Positions 32,446 to 41,739 of a DNA stretch of 47,468 bases are shown piece after piece. The notes under the pieces were generated by a model. It did no database searches, was not told where the DNA came from, and was given only the letters and a program-made list of their open reading frames with translations. Within the stretch, counting starts at the first letter, position 1; the number at the start of each line of letters is the position of its first letter. The position numbers and the translations under genes are program-made. The DNA is from Candidatus Falkowella caecavicola (GTDB lineage: Bacteria; Bacillota; Clostridia; Oscillospirales; Ruminococcaceae). The stretch is taken from the NCBI GenBank assembly GCA_904420125.1, contig CAJFUK010000066.1, positions 1-47,468 on the forward strand, given 5' to 3'.

Positions 32446-32869
32446 AGAAGAACTGGGTCATATGGAAATGGTCTGCGCCATTATTTATCAGCTGACCAAA
32501 GACCTGTCTATTGACGAAATTAAAAAAAGTGGTTTTGACACTTATTATGTAGACCATACAACAGGTTTATATCCTGTCGCCGCATCCGGTGCGCCTTTTA
32601 CCGCTTCCTATTTTCAATCAAAAGGAGATACACTGACCGACTTGCATGAAAACCTTGCAGCAGAGCAAAAAGCGCGTACAACATATGATAATATTTTGCG
32701 TCTGGTAGATGATCCTGAAGTCAGAGATCCGATTAAATTCCTGCGTGCACGGGAAATTGTTCATTATCAAAGATTCGGTGAAGCACTTCGGATTGCGCAG
32801 GATAACTTGAATTCAAAAAATTTCTATGCATTTAATCCTTCGTTTGATCAAAGAAAAAAATTCAAATAA
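32441..32869 (+). CDS. cotJC: cotJC, 3' part: C-terminal fragment of Mn-catalase-like coat protein
   Basis: The frame from GTEELGHMEM to the stop at 32867-32869 is CotJC residues 62-203. It holds the ExxH metal motif ELGH and the second REIVH motif (E and H ligands), plus the family segments YYVDHTTGLYPVAASGAPF and NLAAEQKART. No stop or frameshift is present in 142 codons despite the lack of a promoter and start of its own. An upstream in-frame ATG at 32207 would fuse 78 foreign residues and is not credible. A terminator follows. Confidence 0.93.
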   Translation, partial: GTEELGHMEMVCAIIYQLTKDLSIDEIKKSGFDTYYVDHTTGLYPVAASGAPFTASYFQSKGDTLTDLHENLAAEQKARTTYDNILRLVDDPEVRDPIKFLRAREIVHYQRFGEALRIAQDNLNSKNFYAFNPSFDQRKKFK

Positions 32870-32884
32870 TTGAATTGCACATAT

Positions 32885-32926
32885 AAAGGGGCATACTGCA
32901 ATAAAAACTGCAGTACGCCCCTTTAT
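32885..32926. terminator. Terminator shared by cotJC and the cellulase gene
   Basis: AAAGGGGCATACTGCA pairs with TGCAGTACGCCCCTTT with one mismatch, between the convergent cotJC 3' part and the cellulase gene. Confidence 0.75.
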
Positions 32927-32957
32927 GATTACTGTTTAAAAACAAGCAACTGTTTTT

Positions 32958-35378
32958 TTAAGCAGACTGTCGGTAAAGATTCATCAGAACCATAAGATCC
33001 CGTAACGTGATGTCTGTAGAATTTCCGTCTAAAGCAGCTGCCGCCATTCCCTCCATAGAAGCTGTAACACTTCCCTTTTTATACATATTCAGTGCCAGCA
33101 TGAGATCCTGTAAAGTAATTTTATCATCGCCATTTATATCGCCCAACTGGTTTCCGGTTCTGACTGCAAATTCCCCTGCTTTTTCACAATAAACAGTTGC
33201 TTTTCCATCCTTGACAATTGCCGCATCTGTTTCCAGTAAAATATTCAACGCGGATATATAGTTGGAAACATAAATGGTTTTTCCATTATAAGCATCCCCT
33301 ACTTCAATCGTCACTGGAGTTCGTTTTTCCAAGTCTTTAGAAACCAGCAGACCGGTCACATATCCAGTACCAGCAAGCTGCTTGATTTTTTCGGTGTTGT
33401 TTGTAGTACCTGTTGTCACTTCAGCAACCGATGTCGCCTGATTAGTCGATGTGCTATCGCTGGAGACGGACGAACCGCCGCCTCCACCTCCACCGCCGCC
33501 CCCACCAGAGGGACGACCGCCGGACGGATTGCCGGAACTGCCGCTATCATCCGGTTCAACCGGTATACCGTCTGCCAGCCTGATTCCATTTAACAACGCA
33601 GTAACTAAACCTGGATACTGCCATTGTAACTTCCTTCGGTCAAATATGCCAAAACTTTCATGTCCGCTGGACAAACCTCCGTTGTCCCACCAGATACAAG
33701 CTATATTTCTTCTGCGCGCCTCCTGTGTATAATAGGTCGCCCAGATTTTTCGCTGATCGAGGTTGTTTTTGTTGATGCTGCCGAATTCTCCGATCACAAC
33801 TGGAATGCCGCGTTTTACATACCGCTCATATACCCTGTCAAATTCTGCAACCAGTTGTCTTTGGTCTGAAGCCGTCCCCCATTTAGTTGTTCCATTCTCA
33901 TCCATTGCAAAGGAATAAGGAGAATAACTATGAACAGAAACAATCAGGCGGTCGTCGTCCGGCAGTACCAGATCATTCAGAGTTTCCGTACTTAAAGAAG
34001 CACAATATGGCGGCACCATAATATAACGGTATTCGTTATTTCCGCCCGCCGCACGAATTGCCTGTACAGCGACATCGCTAAAATGATTGACGACCTGCCT
34101 GGATTCCGGCGTTCCGCCAGTCCATTCATAAGGCGTACCGGCAAGCCGCGGCTCATTCATAACCTCAAAAATCAAATGATCCCCATAATCCTTAAAATGC
34201 TCGGCCACCTGTGTCCAAAGTTTTTCGAGCTGCACCACGGCATCGGCTTCCTTTTCCGGGCTTGGATACAGCCAGTCATTATCATTGTGTGCGTTTATAA
34301 TTGCATACATTCCTTGATCCAGTACATATCCGACAATTTCTTCCACTCGACTCATCCACGCAGGATCGATTGTATAATTTGGAGCCGGCCCCATATGCTG
34401 CCCCCAAGATACTGGGATACGAACCGTATTAAAACCAGCATCTTTCACCGCTTTGATCATCGCCGCAGTCGTCACAGGATTGCCCCATCCGGTTTCAAAA
34501 GACTGCACGCTGCTGCCCTGTAACCAGTCTCCGCTGGTGTCGAGGGTATTGCCAAGATTCCAGCCTAACCCCATGTCCATCACTAACTCCAGAGCTGTTA
34601 TGTCCTGAATGTCATCCGGAAAATTTTCAGCGTCTTTTTCCCACTTTGCATACAGGATCAAATCCTCTTCAATAGCCGTATCTATGGAAAAAAGGTTCTG
34701 AAATGTCTTGTTATCGGTATACCATCCCTGAAACAGATATCCTTTGCGTTCAGGCTCCGGCAAAACCGAAAGCCGTTCTGATTTCATGACCTGCACAGAC
34801 GCTACTGGGGTTCCGCCGTTGCTGTTAAAGGTAACAAAACGGAGGTTTTTCATGCTTTCCTCCGGGAACATAGAAACCTTTGTCACCGTTAACGGTTTAC
34901 CTCGATCCCCTACATAAAGAATATGAAGAAACGGGAAGTCCATTCCATAAGACGCATAATTGGGAACCGATTTCTGGTAACTTGCAATAATATCTTCATA
35001 ATAAAAATAAGCCGTTCCCGCTTCTATTTTTGCAGGAGCTACTTTCAGCCAGTAACCATTCTGTAACTGTCCACTGCCCCAGTCTGTCTGAATCTCCTCA
35101 GACCAGCTTTGCAGGATTAATTCCGGCGTAGCCTCCGACTGATAGTCGACAGCAATGACGCTGCCCGGCCGAATCGTTTCCAGATGAATATCCGTCCCCG
35201 CACTAAGCGAAACAGCCTGCTGCCATCCACCGTTCGTTGTGCTTTCCCCTTCAAACCATATACTGATTCCGATCGTCTCTTCCCTGACCGTATCATCCGA
35301 AGCCTGAACTGCCGGCAGACAGCAGGAAAGAGCCACAGCCCAGGTCAGCAGCATGGACAGAATCTTCCTTTTTTTCAT
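32958..35378 (-). CDS. Secreted GH5 cellulase with InlB-type repeat and dockerin
   Basis: The 806-residue protein has a signal peptide (about 1-26), an N-terminal beta-rich domain (about 35-175) that is probably carbohydrate-binding, and an InlB/Listeria-Bacteroides repeat (VTFNSNGG ... LILYAKW, about 178-245). The GH5 domain follows (about 265-600) with the acid/base Glu in FEVMNEPRL and the nucleophile Glu in VVIGEFGS. A Ser/Gly linker includes 11-12 consecutive Gly. An uncharacterised small domain precedes a C-terminal dockerin with two Ca-binding repeats (GDINGDDKITLQDLM and LDGNSTDITLRDLM). It hydrolyses beta-glucan, probably docked to a cohesin scaffold encoded elsewhere. GGAGG precedes ATG 35378. 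Confidence 0.93.
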   Translation of the reverse strand: MKKRKILSMLLTWAVALSCCLPAVQASDDTVREETIGISIWFEGESTTNGGWQQAVSLSAGTDIHLETIRPGSVIAVDYQSEATPELILQSWSEEIQTDWGSGQLQNGYWLKVAPAKIEAGTAYFYYEDIIASYQKSVPNYASYGMDFPFLHILYVGDRGKPLTVTKVSMFPEESMKNLRFVTFNSNGGTPVASVQVMKSERLSVLPEPERKGYLFQGWYTDNKTFQNLFSIDTAIEEDLILYAKWEKDAENFPDDIQDITALELVMDMGLGWNLGNTLDTSGDWLQGSSVQSFETGWGNPVTTAAMIKAVKDAGFNTVRIPVSWGQHMGPAPNYTIDPAWMSRVEEIVGYVLDQGMYAIINAHNDNDWLYPSPEKEADAVVQLEKLWTQVAEHFKDYGDHLIFEVMNEPRLAGTPYEWTGGTPESRQVVNHFSDVAVQAIRAAGGNNEYRYIMVPPYCASLSTETLNDLVLPDDDRLIVSVHSYSPYSFAMDENGTTKWGTASDQRQLVAEFDRVYERYVKRGIPVVIGEFGSINKNNLDQRKIWATYYTQEARRRNIACIWWDNGGLSSGHESFGIFDRRKLQWQYPGLVTALLNGIRLADGIPVEPDDSGSSGNPSGGRPSGGGGGGGGGGGSSVSSDSTSTNQATSVAEVTTGTTNNTEKIKQLAGTGYVTGLLVSKDLEKRTPVTIEVGDAYNGKTIYVSNYISALNILLETDAAIVKDGKATVYCEKAGEFAVRTGNQLGDINGDDKITLQDLMLALNMYKKGSVTASMEGMAAAALDGNSTDITLRDLMVLMNLYRQSA

Positions 35379-35568
35379 TTCTCCGCCTCCATTTATCCGA
35401 TATTATAAAAGTCAACGAAAAATTTTAAAAAAGATCAACACGCTTAACACCTGAATATCAAATGTTATATCCTATACTTTTGAAACTTTTCGCCGAACAT
35501 TTATTTTATTAATTATACAAAATACAGTATTTAATGTCAACTAATATTAACTATTTAGCCTAAAAATT

Positions 35569-35601
35569 AAAAGAAGAAGAAATAAAATTTCTTCTTCTTT
35601 T
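35569..35601 (-). terminator. Terminator of the membrane-protein gene
   Basis: AAAAGAAGAAGAAA and its complement flank a five-base loop just after the stop at 35607, with T/A-rich flanks. The remaining 35379-35568 is A/T-rich and holds the cellulase upstream region without a clear promoter. Confidence 0.65.
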
Positions 35602-35606
35602 ATCAT

Positions 35607-36356
35607 TTATAAATCCATATACCCCGGCTGATACTCACGACTGGCAGGGCTGACGGATACAATCACATAATCCTGCCCGTTTTTGCGCAGTTCGTATTCC
35701 ATAAATTTGACGGGTTCCATAACAGCCTGATCACTGCTCATCCCGCTTCCCCAAATGGTGCGTGGCAGATAACCAACCGTCAGCAGCAGTTGATCATTTT
35801 GCCATTCTACCTCATAAATTTTAGGGCTATAGCTGATATACTCAATCATCAAAGGAATCTGGTAATATTTTTTCTCAGCATCATACCGAAATGTCAGTTC
35901 CGCATCGCCTACCGTACTATGCTGATACAAAACATCCGGCCCAAACAGATGCACAACATGTGCCTCTATCACTTCCTGAGGCACACACACATACATACCG
36001 TCCTCCAGCGGATAATCCGCCCGATTTTCATGCAGAATAATATCCCAGATCGAAGCGGTCAGAATGGTTGCATTGTCTAAGGTGGCAGCATCATTAAAGG
36101 GTGCCAGATCCAGCATAACCAACGGCTGAATAAAATTTTCCATCCGCTCTTTGAAGTCCGTATCGTCTGTCAATATGCCAATTCCACGTACTACCAGCAC
36201 AAGAAACATGACCAGTCCAAATACCGCAAATGCAAATACCGTACCGCCCAAAATAACAGCCCGGTCTGAACGCCGTCTGACCTTACCGTTATGACTACGT
36301 ATATCCGCCTCCTGCATGGTGGTCACTGGCAGCGCCTGTTTTTCTGTTTCAGCCAC
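35607..36356 (-). CDS. Single-pass membrane protein of unknown function
   Basis: The 249-residue protein has a short cytoplasmic N-terminus, one transmembrane helix (about residues 38-60, GGTVFAFAVFGLVMFLVLVV) and a beta-rich extracytoplasmic domain. GTG 36356 is seven bases after GGGGG, so it is the likely start. It lies 26 bases after proA and is probably in the proBA transcript. The family is not recognised. Confidence 0.72.
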   Translation of the reverse strand: MAETEKQALPVTTMQEADIRSHNGKVRRRSDRAVILGGTVFAFAVFGLVMFLVLVVRGIGILTDDTDFKERMENFIQPLVMLDLAPFNDAATLDNATILTASIWDIILHENRADYPLEDGMYVCVPQEVIEAHVVHLFGPDVLYQHSTVGDAELTFRYDAEKKYYQIPLMIEYISYSPKIYEVEWQNDQLLLTVGYLPRTIWGSGMSSDQAVMEPVKFMEYELRKNGQDYVIVSVSPASREYQPGYMDL

Positions 36357-36382
36357 TCCGTATCCCCCTTTCAAGAAATACT

Positions 36383-37627
36383 TTATCGAATCTGTCCTTC
36401 TCCATGAATAATATATTTGATTGTTGTCAGTTCTTTCAACCCCATCGGCCCACGTGCATGCAATTTCTGAGTAGAAATACCGATTTCCGCTCCCAGTCCA
36501 AACTCACCGCCATCTGTAAAACGGGTAGAAGCATTCACGTACACAGCCGCTGAATCCACAGCCTGCGTGAAACGCTCTGCAGACTCCAGACTGCGTGTAA
36601 TAATAGAGTCGGAATGATGCGTAGAATATTTTGCAATATGATCAATCGCTTCTTCCAGACTATCCACAACCTTTACGGACATTTTAAAATCCAGATATTC
36701 CGCCGCGTAATCTTCTTCCGTCGCCGGCAAAGCGTCTGAAAGAATTGCACAGGTACGGGGACACCCATATAAAACGACATGAGAGGCGTCCAGTATATTT
36801 TTCACCATCGGCAAAAATTGTTCTGCCACATCCGCATGGACCAGCAGGCTTTCTGCTGCATTGCATACAGACGGACGGCTGACTTTTGCATTGTTGGTAA
36901 TCGCCGCCGCCATATCCAGATCGGCAGAAGCATCGACATAGATATGACAGTTTCCTGTGCCGGTTTCAATCACCGGTAAGGAGGAATTTTGTATGACAGC
37001 CTGAATCAGTCCAGCACCTCCGCGTGGAATCAGCACATCAATATATCCATTGAGCCGCATCATTTCCTGGGCGATATCCCGTCCGGTATTTTCGACCAGC
37101 TGCATAATATCAGCAGGCAGTCCAACGCTCTCTACCGCCCGACGCATCACCTGCATTAAAGCAGTGTTGGAGTGGATGGCTTCTTTTCCGCCACGAAGCA
37201 GCGAAACATTGCCGGATTTCAAGCAAAGGCAGGCCGCGTCTACTACTACATTCGGACGGGACTCAAAAATAATGCCGACGACACCCAGGGGTACCCTGAT
37301 TTTTACAATCCGCAATCCGTTGGGCCGCGTCGAACCGCTTTCAATCAATCCCACCGGATCTTCCAATGCAATGAGTTCCTCGACCGAAGAAGCAATCCCC
37401 TGGATCCGTGCCTCCGTTAAACGCAGACGATCCATCATAATTTTGTTCATGCCGGCAGCCTCTGCATTCTCCAGATCTTTTGCATTAGCATTCAGGATCG
37501 CTTGCATTTCTGTACGCAAGGCCGCTGCAATCGCTGCAAGGGCCTGATTTTTCTGCCGGGTACCCGCACATGCAAGACCCGGCTTCGCCGCAAGACTGCG
37601 CGCTCCCAATTCTGTCATATAAGACAT
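36383..37627 (-). CDS. proA: Glutamate-5-semialdehyde dehydrogenase (gamma-glutamyl phosphate reductase)
   Basis: An NADPH-dependent enzyme of 414 residues, the second step of proline synthesis. It has GVVGIIFESRPNV, the nucleophile Cys in SRPSVCNAAESLL, and the C-terminal GGEFGLGAEIGIS. Length is normal. GGAGG lies upstream of ATG 37627. It follows proB by 32 bases. Confidence 0.97.
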   Translation of the reverse strand: MSYMTELGARSLAAKPGLACAGTRQKNQALAAIAAALRTEMQAILNANAKDLENAEAAGMNKIMMDRLRLTEARIQGIASSVEELIALEDPVGLIESGSTRPNGLRIVKIRVPLGVVGIIFESRPNVVVDAACLCLKSGNVSLLRGGKEAIHSNTALMQVMRRAVESVGLPADIMQLVENTGRDIAQEMMRLNGYIDVLIPRGGAGLIQAVIQNSSLPVIETGTGNCHIYVDASADLDMAAAITNNAKVSRPSVCNAAESLLVHADVAEQFLPMVKNILDASHVVLYGCPRTCAILSDALPATEEDYAAEYLDFKMSVKVVDSLEEAIDHIAKYSTHHSDSIITRSLESAERFTQAVDSAAVYVNASTRFTDGGEFGLGAEIGISTQKLHARGPMGLKELTTIKYIIHGEGQIR

Positions 37628-37659
37628 ATGTATATCCTCCGTTCTTATTGTTTACTCTG

Positions 37660-38448
37660 CTATCTGCCGTTTAAGAAAAGCGTTCCCACTGGAGTGCCTT
37701 CAAACAGATCATACATGGACTCTGCCTTGCTTCCATTCATGATGACGGTTGAAAACCCCGCATTCCCAGCCATTTCGGCTGCTGCAATTTTGGTAATCAT
37801 ACCGCCAGTGCCCAATGTACTTCCTTTGCCTTCAGCAAGCGCACGAATTTCCGGCGTAATGCTGGTCACTTCCCGAATCAGCTTTGCATCTGAAAATTCA
37901 TGAGGGTTTTTATCATATAAACCATCAATATCGGTCAAAATAATCAATAAATCGGCATGGGTTAATCTACCAACAATCGCAGAAAGCGTGTCATTATCTC
38001 CGAATTCAATTTCCTCAACCGAGACAGTATCATTCTCATTGACAATGGGAATCACGTTCATCTGCAATAAACGTTCAAAGGTATTGATAACATTTTCTTT
38101 TCTTTGTGTGTCCTCTACAATGTCACGAGTCAAAAGCACCTGTGATACTACATGATTATATTCACTGAACAGCTTGTCATATATGTACATCAGCTCGCAC
38201 TGTCCGACCGCTGCACAAGCCTGCTTGGATGGGGTATCCTTCGGTCGCTCCTTTAACCCCATTTTACCCATGCCCACTCCGATGGAACCAGAAGAAACAA
38301 GGATGATTTCTTTTCCGGAATTTTTGAGATCCGCCAGTACTTTAACCAGTTCCTCTACTCTCCGAATATTCAACATGCCTGTCGGATGCGCCAGTGTAGA
38401 CGTGCCTACCTTAATCACAATCCGATGACAGTCCTGTATCTTTTTCAT
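37660..38448 (-). CDS. proB: Glutamate 5-kinase without PUA domain
   Basis: A 262-residue amino-acid kinase that phosphorylates glutamate in the first step of proline synthesis. Motifs: VIKVGTSTL, VSSGSIGVGMGKMG, NENDTVS with FGDNDTLSA, and GTGGMITKIAAAEMA. The C-terminal PUA domain of the 365-residue enzymes is absent; the gene ends normally after the kinase domain. Compact ProB forms of this size are known in Firmicutes. Confidence 0.95.
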   Translation of the reverse strand: MKKIQDCHRIVIKVGTSTLAHPTGMLNIRRVEELVKVLADLKNSGKEIILVSSGSIGVGMGKMGLKERPKDTPSKQACAAVGQCELMYIYDKLFSEYNHVVSQVLLTRDIVEDTQRKENVINTFERLLQMNVIPIVNENDTVSVEEIEFGDNDTLSAIVGRLTHADLLIILTDIDGLYDKNPHEFSDAKLIREVTSITPEIRALAEGKGSTLGTGGMITKIAAAEMAGNAGFSTVIMNGSKAESMYDLFEGTPVGTLFLNGR

Positions 38449-38479
38449 GATGAAAGTCCTCCCTCATAAAATAAAACAA

Positions 38480-39397
38480 TTAGCGGACACGAACCGATAC
38501 CGCCGGCACTGCAATCGTACGGGCAGACATCTCCTTTCGATCAGCATATATTTGTTCTCTCTTTTCCCGTATATAACGCGCAGCAAAAAATGCCTGTACT
38601 GTCTGAAAATATGGATATACAACACCAAGCGGGATAACCAGCGCAGATAATAGAAACCATGGAACAAATGAAAAACGAAGCAGTAAAATTTCTTTTCTTT
38701 TTCCGTCCATCAGCCGCATGGATATCCGGATAGCCTGTGCCGCTGTCTGGCCCTTAACCCCTGCCCCCTGCAAATAGGGGGCCAAAAAATAGCCCAGAGA
38801 ATGATAGAAAGTAAACAGAATACCAATCAGCAGCAAGAGGCCGGATAATAAGCCCAACGGAGCACGCATTGCCTCCGCCTGCACAGAAGCGGTTTGACAG
38901 CTTTTCCACCAAACAGCCAGGACCAGCAATCCCGGCAGATGAAATAAAAGCGCCCAGCAAAAAGTTCTGCACCAAACCTGTAACTGTAAAGATACTGCAT
39001 ACCGAAAAGCATGCGTATGCTCATAATAATACCACAATTTGGACAATTTTGGTTTTTTCTCATATACGGCGCTCAAAAAAAAGCGGCGAAGCCCCAAAGA
39101 AAGCGGCGCATAAAGGACAAAAATCAACAGGCTGATTCCAGCCGCTGTGACCGCAGCAGAAGGACGCGGAACTGCATGGCCAAACCGGATCACAAAGGCT
39201 TCTTCTGGTATAGTAATACCTGCTATAGTATAACACAATTGCTGTAAAAAGAAAAGGCCTATTCCCAAAACCAGAAATAACAGGCAAAGAACCACTCCCT
39301 GTTTCCATATCTGCCGGTAAATGATCCGTGCGGTCCTTTTGCTGTGTCTTCGCAATTGATGGATGGAAAATGCATCCGCTTTGCCCAATCTTTCCAT
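38480..39397 (-). CDS. Multi-pass membrane protein, DUF975-like
   Basis: The 305-residue protein has about six hydrophobic segments, for example VVLCLLFLVLGIGLFFL, ISLLIFVLYAPLSLG and GLLSGLLLLIGILFTF, and ends in a basic tail. The layout resembles DUF975 membrane proteins of Clostridia, but the match is by general pattern. ATG 39397 is eight bases after GAGGGA; an extended frame upstream has no site. It is 31 bases upstream of proB. Confidence 0.7.
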   Translation of the reverse strand: MERLGKADAFSIHQLRRHSKRTARIIYRQIWKQGVVLCLLFLVLGIGLFFLQQLCYTIAGITIPEEAFVIRFGHAVPRPSAAVTAAGISLLIFVLYAPLSLGLRRFFLSAVYEKKPKLSKLWYYYEHTHAFRYAVSLQLQVWCRTFCWALLFHLPGLLVLAVWWKSCQTASVQAEAMRAPLGLLSGLLLLIGILFTFYHSLGYFLAPYLQGAGVKGQTAAQAIRISMRLMDGKRKEILLLRFSFVPWFLLSALVIPLGVVYPYFQTVQAFFAARYIREKREQIYADRKEMSARTIAVPAVSVRVR

Positions 39398-39475
39398 ACA
39401 GAAAATCCCTCTTTCCCGTTCTTTCCTTGTTTTGGTATCAGCATTGGGCAAATTGCTAAAAATTATACATGCAAG

Positions 39476-40174
39476 CTATTGGTCTTCCTCTTCTTCCAAT
39501 TCTTCTAAACCGGTATTGTCCCAGTCCGCTGTGACATAATCCGGGGAACCATACACCTGACTTTCGTCAAACGGAAGCGGTGTATATACCTCAAACAAGC
39601 CGTCTCTCGACCACATCTGCGCTGATGTCACTAATGTATAACCGTGCCCAGGATCGCAGGCCCATTCTAAAGGCTGTTTTTTTGGCAAGCAGAGCCCGCT
39701 CAATACAGTCATTAACACGCCGCCGTGTGTAATCAAAGCAGCGTCAAAAATCTGCAGGTGCATCATATCCTGTAAGATTTTCTGTATTCCCGTAATAATG
39801 CGCCGGGTAAACGCATCCCGTTCTTCCCCCTTAGGCGGTTTCCCAACACCATTGACCGCCCATTGGATAAAGGCGGGATCATTTTTCAATTTTTCCAATG
39901 GCATTCCATCAAAAATTCCAAAGTCATATTCCCGCATTTCCTCAATTTTTTCCATAAAAACATCCGGATAAATAAGAGCCGCCGTTTCTGTACAGCGGGC
40001 CAAAGGGCTTGTATAAACCTTCTGGACAGGCGGATATTCAAATTGTTCTGTCAAATGTATGATCTCATCGGTTCCGGCAGAGGAAAGCGGCTCATCCGTT
40101 ACCCCAATATAGCGCCCGTCTTCATTCGCAGCGGTTCGGCCGTGCCGGATAATATACAGTTTATAATTCCTCAT
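39476..40174 (-). CDS. Histidine phosphatase family protein
   Basis: The 232-residue protein has the family phosphohistidine motif YIIRHGRTAANEDGRY at the start, YTSPLARCTETA, the acid-base region GIFDGMPLEKL, and the second His in LITHGGVLM. The family contains phosphoglycerate mutases, alpha-ribazole phosphatases and others; the substrate cannot be told from sequence. An acidic tail LEELEEEEDQ closes it. Confidence 0.88.
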   Translation of the reverse strand: MRNYKLYIIRHGRTAANEDGRYIGVTDEPLSSAGTDEIIHLTEQFEYPPVQKVYTSPLARCTETAALIYPDVFMEKIEEMREYDFGIFDGMPLEKLKNDPAFIQWAVNGVGKPPKGEERDAFTRRIITGIQKILQDMMHLQIFDAALITHGGVLMTVLSGLCLPKKQPLEWACDPGHGYTLVTSAQMWSRDGLFEVYTPLPFDESQVYGSPDYVTADWDNTGLEELEEEEDQ

Positions 40175-40470
40175 TTTGTCACTCCATCCTTTTTATTGAT
40201 CCTGATAAACAGGTTTTTTATTCTTGTGTTTCCTGATATAGGAAGCATGAACCGGCCTTTAATAAAAATCAACAAAAAACAGCAAAAATCTTCTTCGACA
40301 ATGCACAATCTTTTTCTGGGAAATTCTATTTACAAAAAGTATGAGATATAATATAATTTACTATACGTTGTTTATTCCCTGCTGTCTGTACAAGACAGTT
40401 TTTTACTGTAAAAAAATTATACAAGGTCAGGGATAAACCGTTTTGTTTATGGAAAGGATTGTATGTAGCC
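40175..40470. promoter_or_regulatory. Leader of the XRE regulator with nested inverted repeats
   Basis: On the plus strand GTTTATTCCCTG (40370-40381) pairs with CAGGGATAAAC (40428-40438) with one bulge. Inside it CTGTCT-N5-AGACAG (40382-40398) forms a second hairpin. A TATAAT lies at about 40348. These are candidate autoregulation sites. No gene is seen. Confidence 0.5.
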
Positions 40471-41157
40471 ATGAAAGCGGATTTCCCAAGAATTTTAACT
40501 TTGCTGCGTAAAGAACGCGGTATCAGCCAGAAAAAGGCTGCTGAAGAACTGGAGATTTCTCAGGCACTCCTGTCTCATTATGAAAAGGGAATCCGTGAAT
40601 GCGGTTTGGATTTTATCATCAAAGCCGCTGCTTATTACCAGGTATCCTGCGATTATCTTCTGGGGCGTTCCCCGCAGAAAACCGGCAATACATTAACGAT
40701 AGATGATATCCCGGAAACGGATGCATCTCAGGATAAATATCTCAAACACAGCATGCTTCCGACATTAAATAAGCGATTGCTTTCAAATTCTCTTATTATT
40801 TTATTTGATTTGTTGGATAAATGCAATAACAAATCGCTTACAAATGAGGTTTCTACGTTTTTGATGTTGTCTGTATACCGGATGTTCCGTACCCTATATG
40901 GAGCCAATCCCAACAATAATCAGGAAATGTTCAAAATTCATCCTGCTTTGGCGAGTGCCAAAGCAGCGGCCTGTATGGCGGTAGCAGAAGCCAATGTCAA
41001 AGCGATTGCAAGCGGATGGGGGCCAAAAGAACTGCCTCTTTGCAAAGATCAGTCTCCTTTAGAGTTTCACTCTTCTCTTTTGGAAAATGAATACAAACCG
41101 TATGCCGCATCCCTACTCAACGTAATTCAGAATAGCGAAAAGCAGATGGAAAACTGA
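40471..41157 (+). CDS. XRE-family transcriptional regulator
   Basis: The 228-residue protein has an N-terminal HTH (about residues 8-65: LRKERGISQKKAAEELEISQALLSHYEKG, key part SQKKAAEEL and SQALLSHYE) followed by YYQVSCDYLLGRS. The C-terminal 150 residues are helical and unassigned. AAAGGA is about 12 bases before ATG 40471; a TTG at 40459 abuts it. Likely autoregulated through the inverted repeats upstream. Confidence 0.85.
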   Translation: MKADFPRILTLLRKERGISQKKAAEELEISQALLSHYEKGIRECGLDFIIKAAAYYQVSCDYLLGRSPQKTGNTLTIDDIPETDASQDKYLKHSMLPTLNKRLLSNSLIILFDLLDKCNNKSLTNEVSTFLMLSVYRMFRTLYGANPNNNQEMFKIHPALASAKAAACMAVAEANVKAIASGWGPKELPLCKDQSPLEFHSSLLENEYKPYAASLLNVIQNSEKQMEN

Positions 41158-41196
41158 TGCGTCTGTTTTTCAGCAATGCATGGAGGATCAAAAATT

Positions 41197-41625
41197 TTGA
41201 ATCAACATTATACTTTAAAGCAGGAATTGCCGGATTTAGATGAATGGCTGAACCTGCGTCGGCTGGTCGGTTGGCATGTATATGAAAGAACATCTGCACA
41301 GGCAGGATTAAGCCATAGTTTATTCGGCGTCTGCGCTTATGCAAAAGACGGTACACTGGTCGGAATGGCGCGTGTCATCGGAGACGGGGGTACCTGCTAC
41401 TATATTCAAGATGTGATTGTACATCCTGACTGGCAAGGACTTGGAATCGGGAAAGCTGTTTTGGGCAGCGTGATGGAATATATCCTTTCTCATGCGCAAA
41501 AAGGAAGTGTCGTTGCTTTGATGTCAGCGATTGGCCGGGAAAGCTTTTATGAAAAGTTTGGATTTCATCGTCGTCCCAATCATAAATTAGGATGCGGCAT
41601 GAGCTGGATCTGGGAAAATGAATAA
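41197..41625 (+). CDS. GNAT-family N-acetyltransferase
   Basis: The 142-residue protein has the acetyl-CoA-binding motif DVIVHPDWQGLGIGKAVL (Q/R-x-x-G-x-G/A as QGLGIG) and the C-terminal FYEKFGFHRRP. TTG 41197 is the likely start, ten bases after GGAGG; ATG 41176 would place that site inside the gene. Substrate unknown. Confidence 0.86.
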   Translation: MNQHYTLKQELPDLDEWLNLRRLVGWHVYERTSAQAGLSHSLFGVCAYAKDGTLVGMARVIGDGGTCYYIQDVIVHPDWQGLGIGKAVLGSVMEYILSHAQKGSVVALMSAIGRESFYEKFGFHRRPNHKLGCGMSWIWENE

Positions 41626-41739
41626 TCGATTGTCCGTATGCGCCGCTGTCGTGTATACGGATTTTTATATAAAATCAGGGGATCGCATCCATCCGTCTTT
41701 TACTGCCGGTTGCATGCTATTCAAATAAGGAGAATTTGT

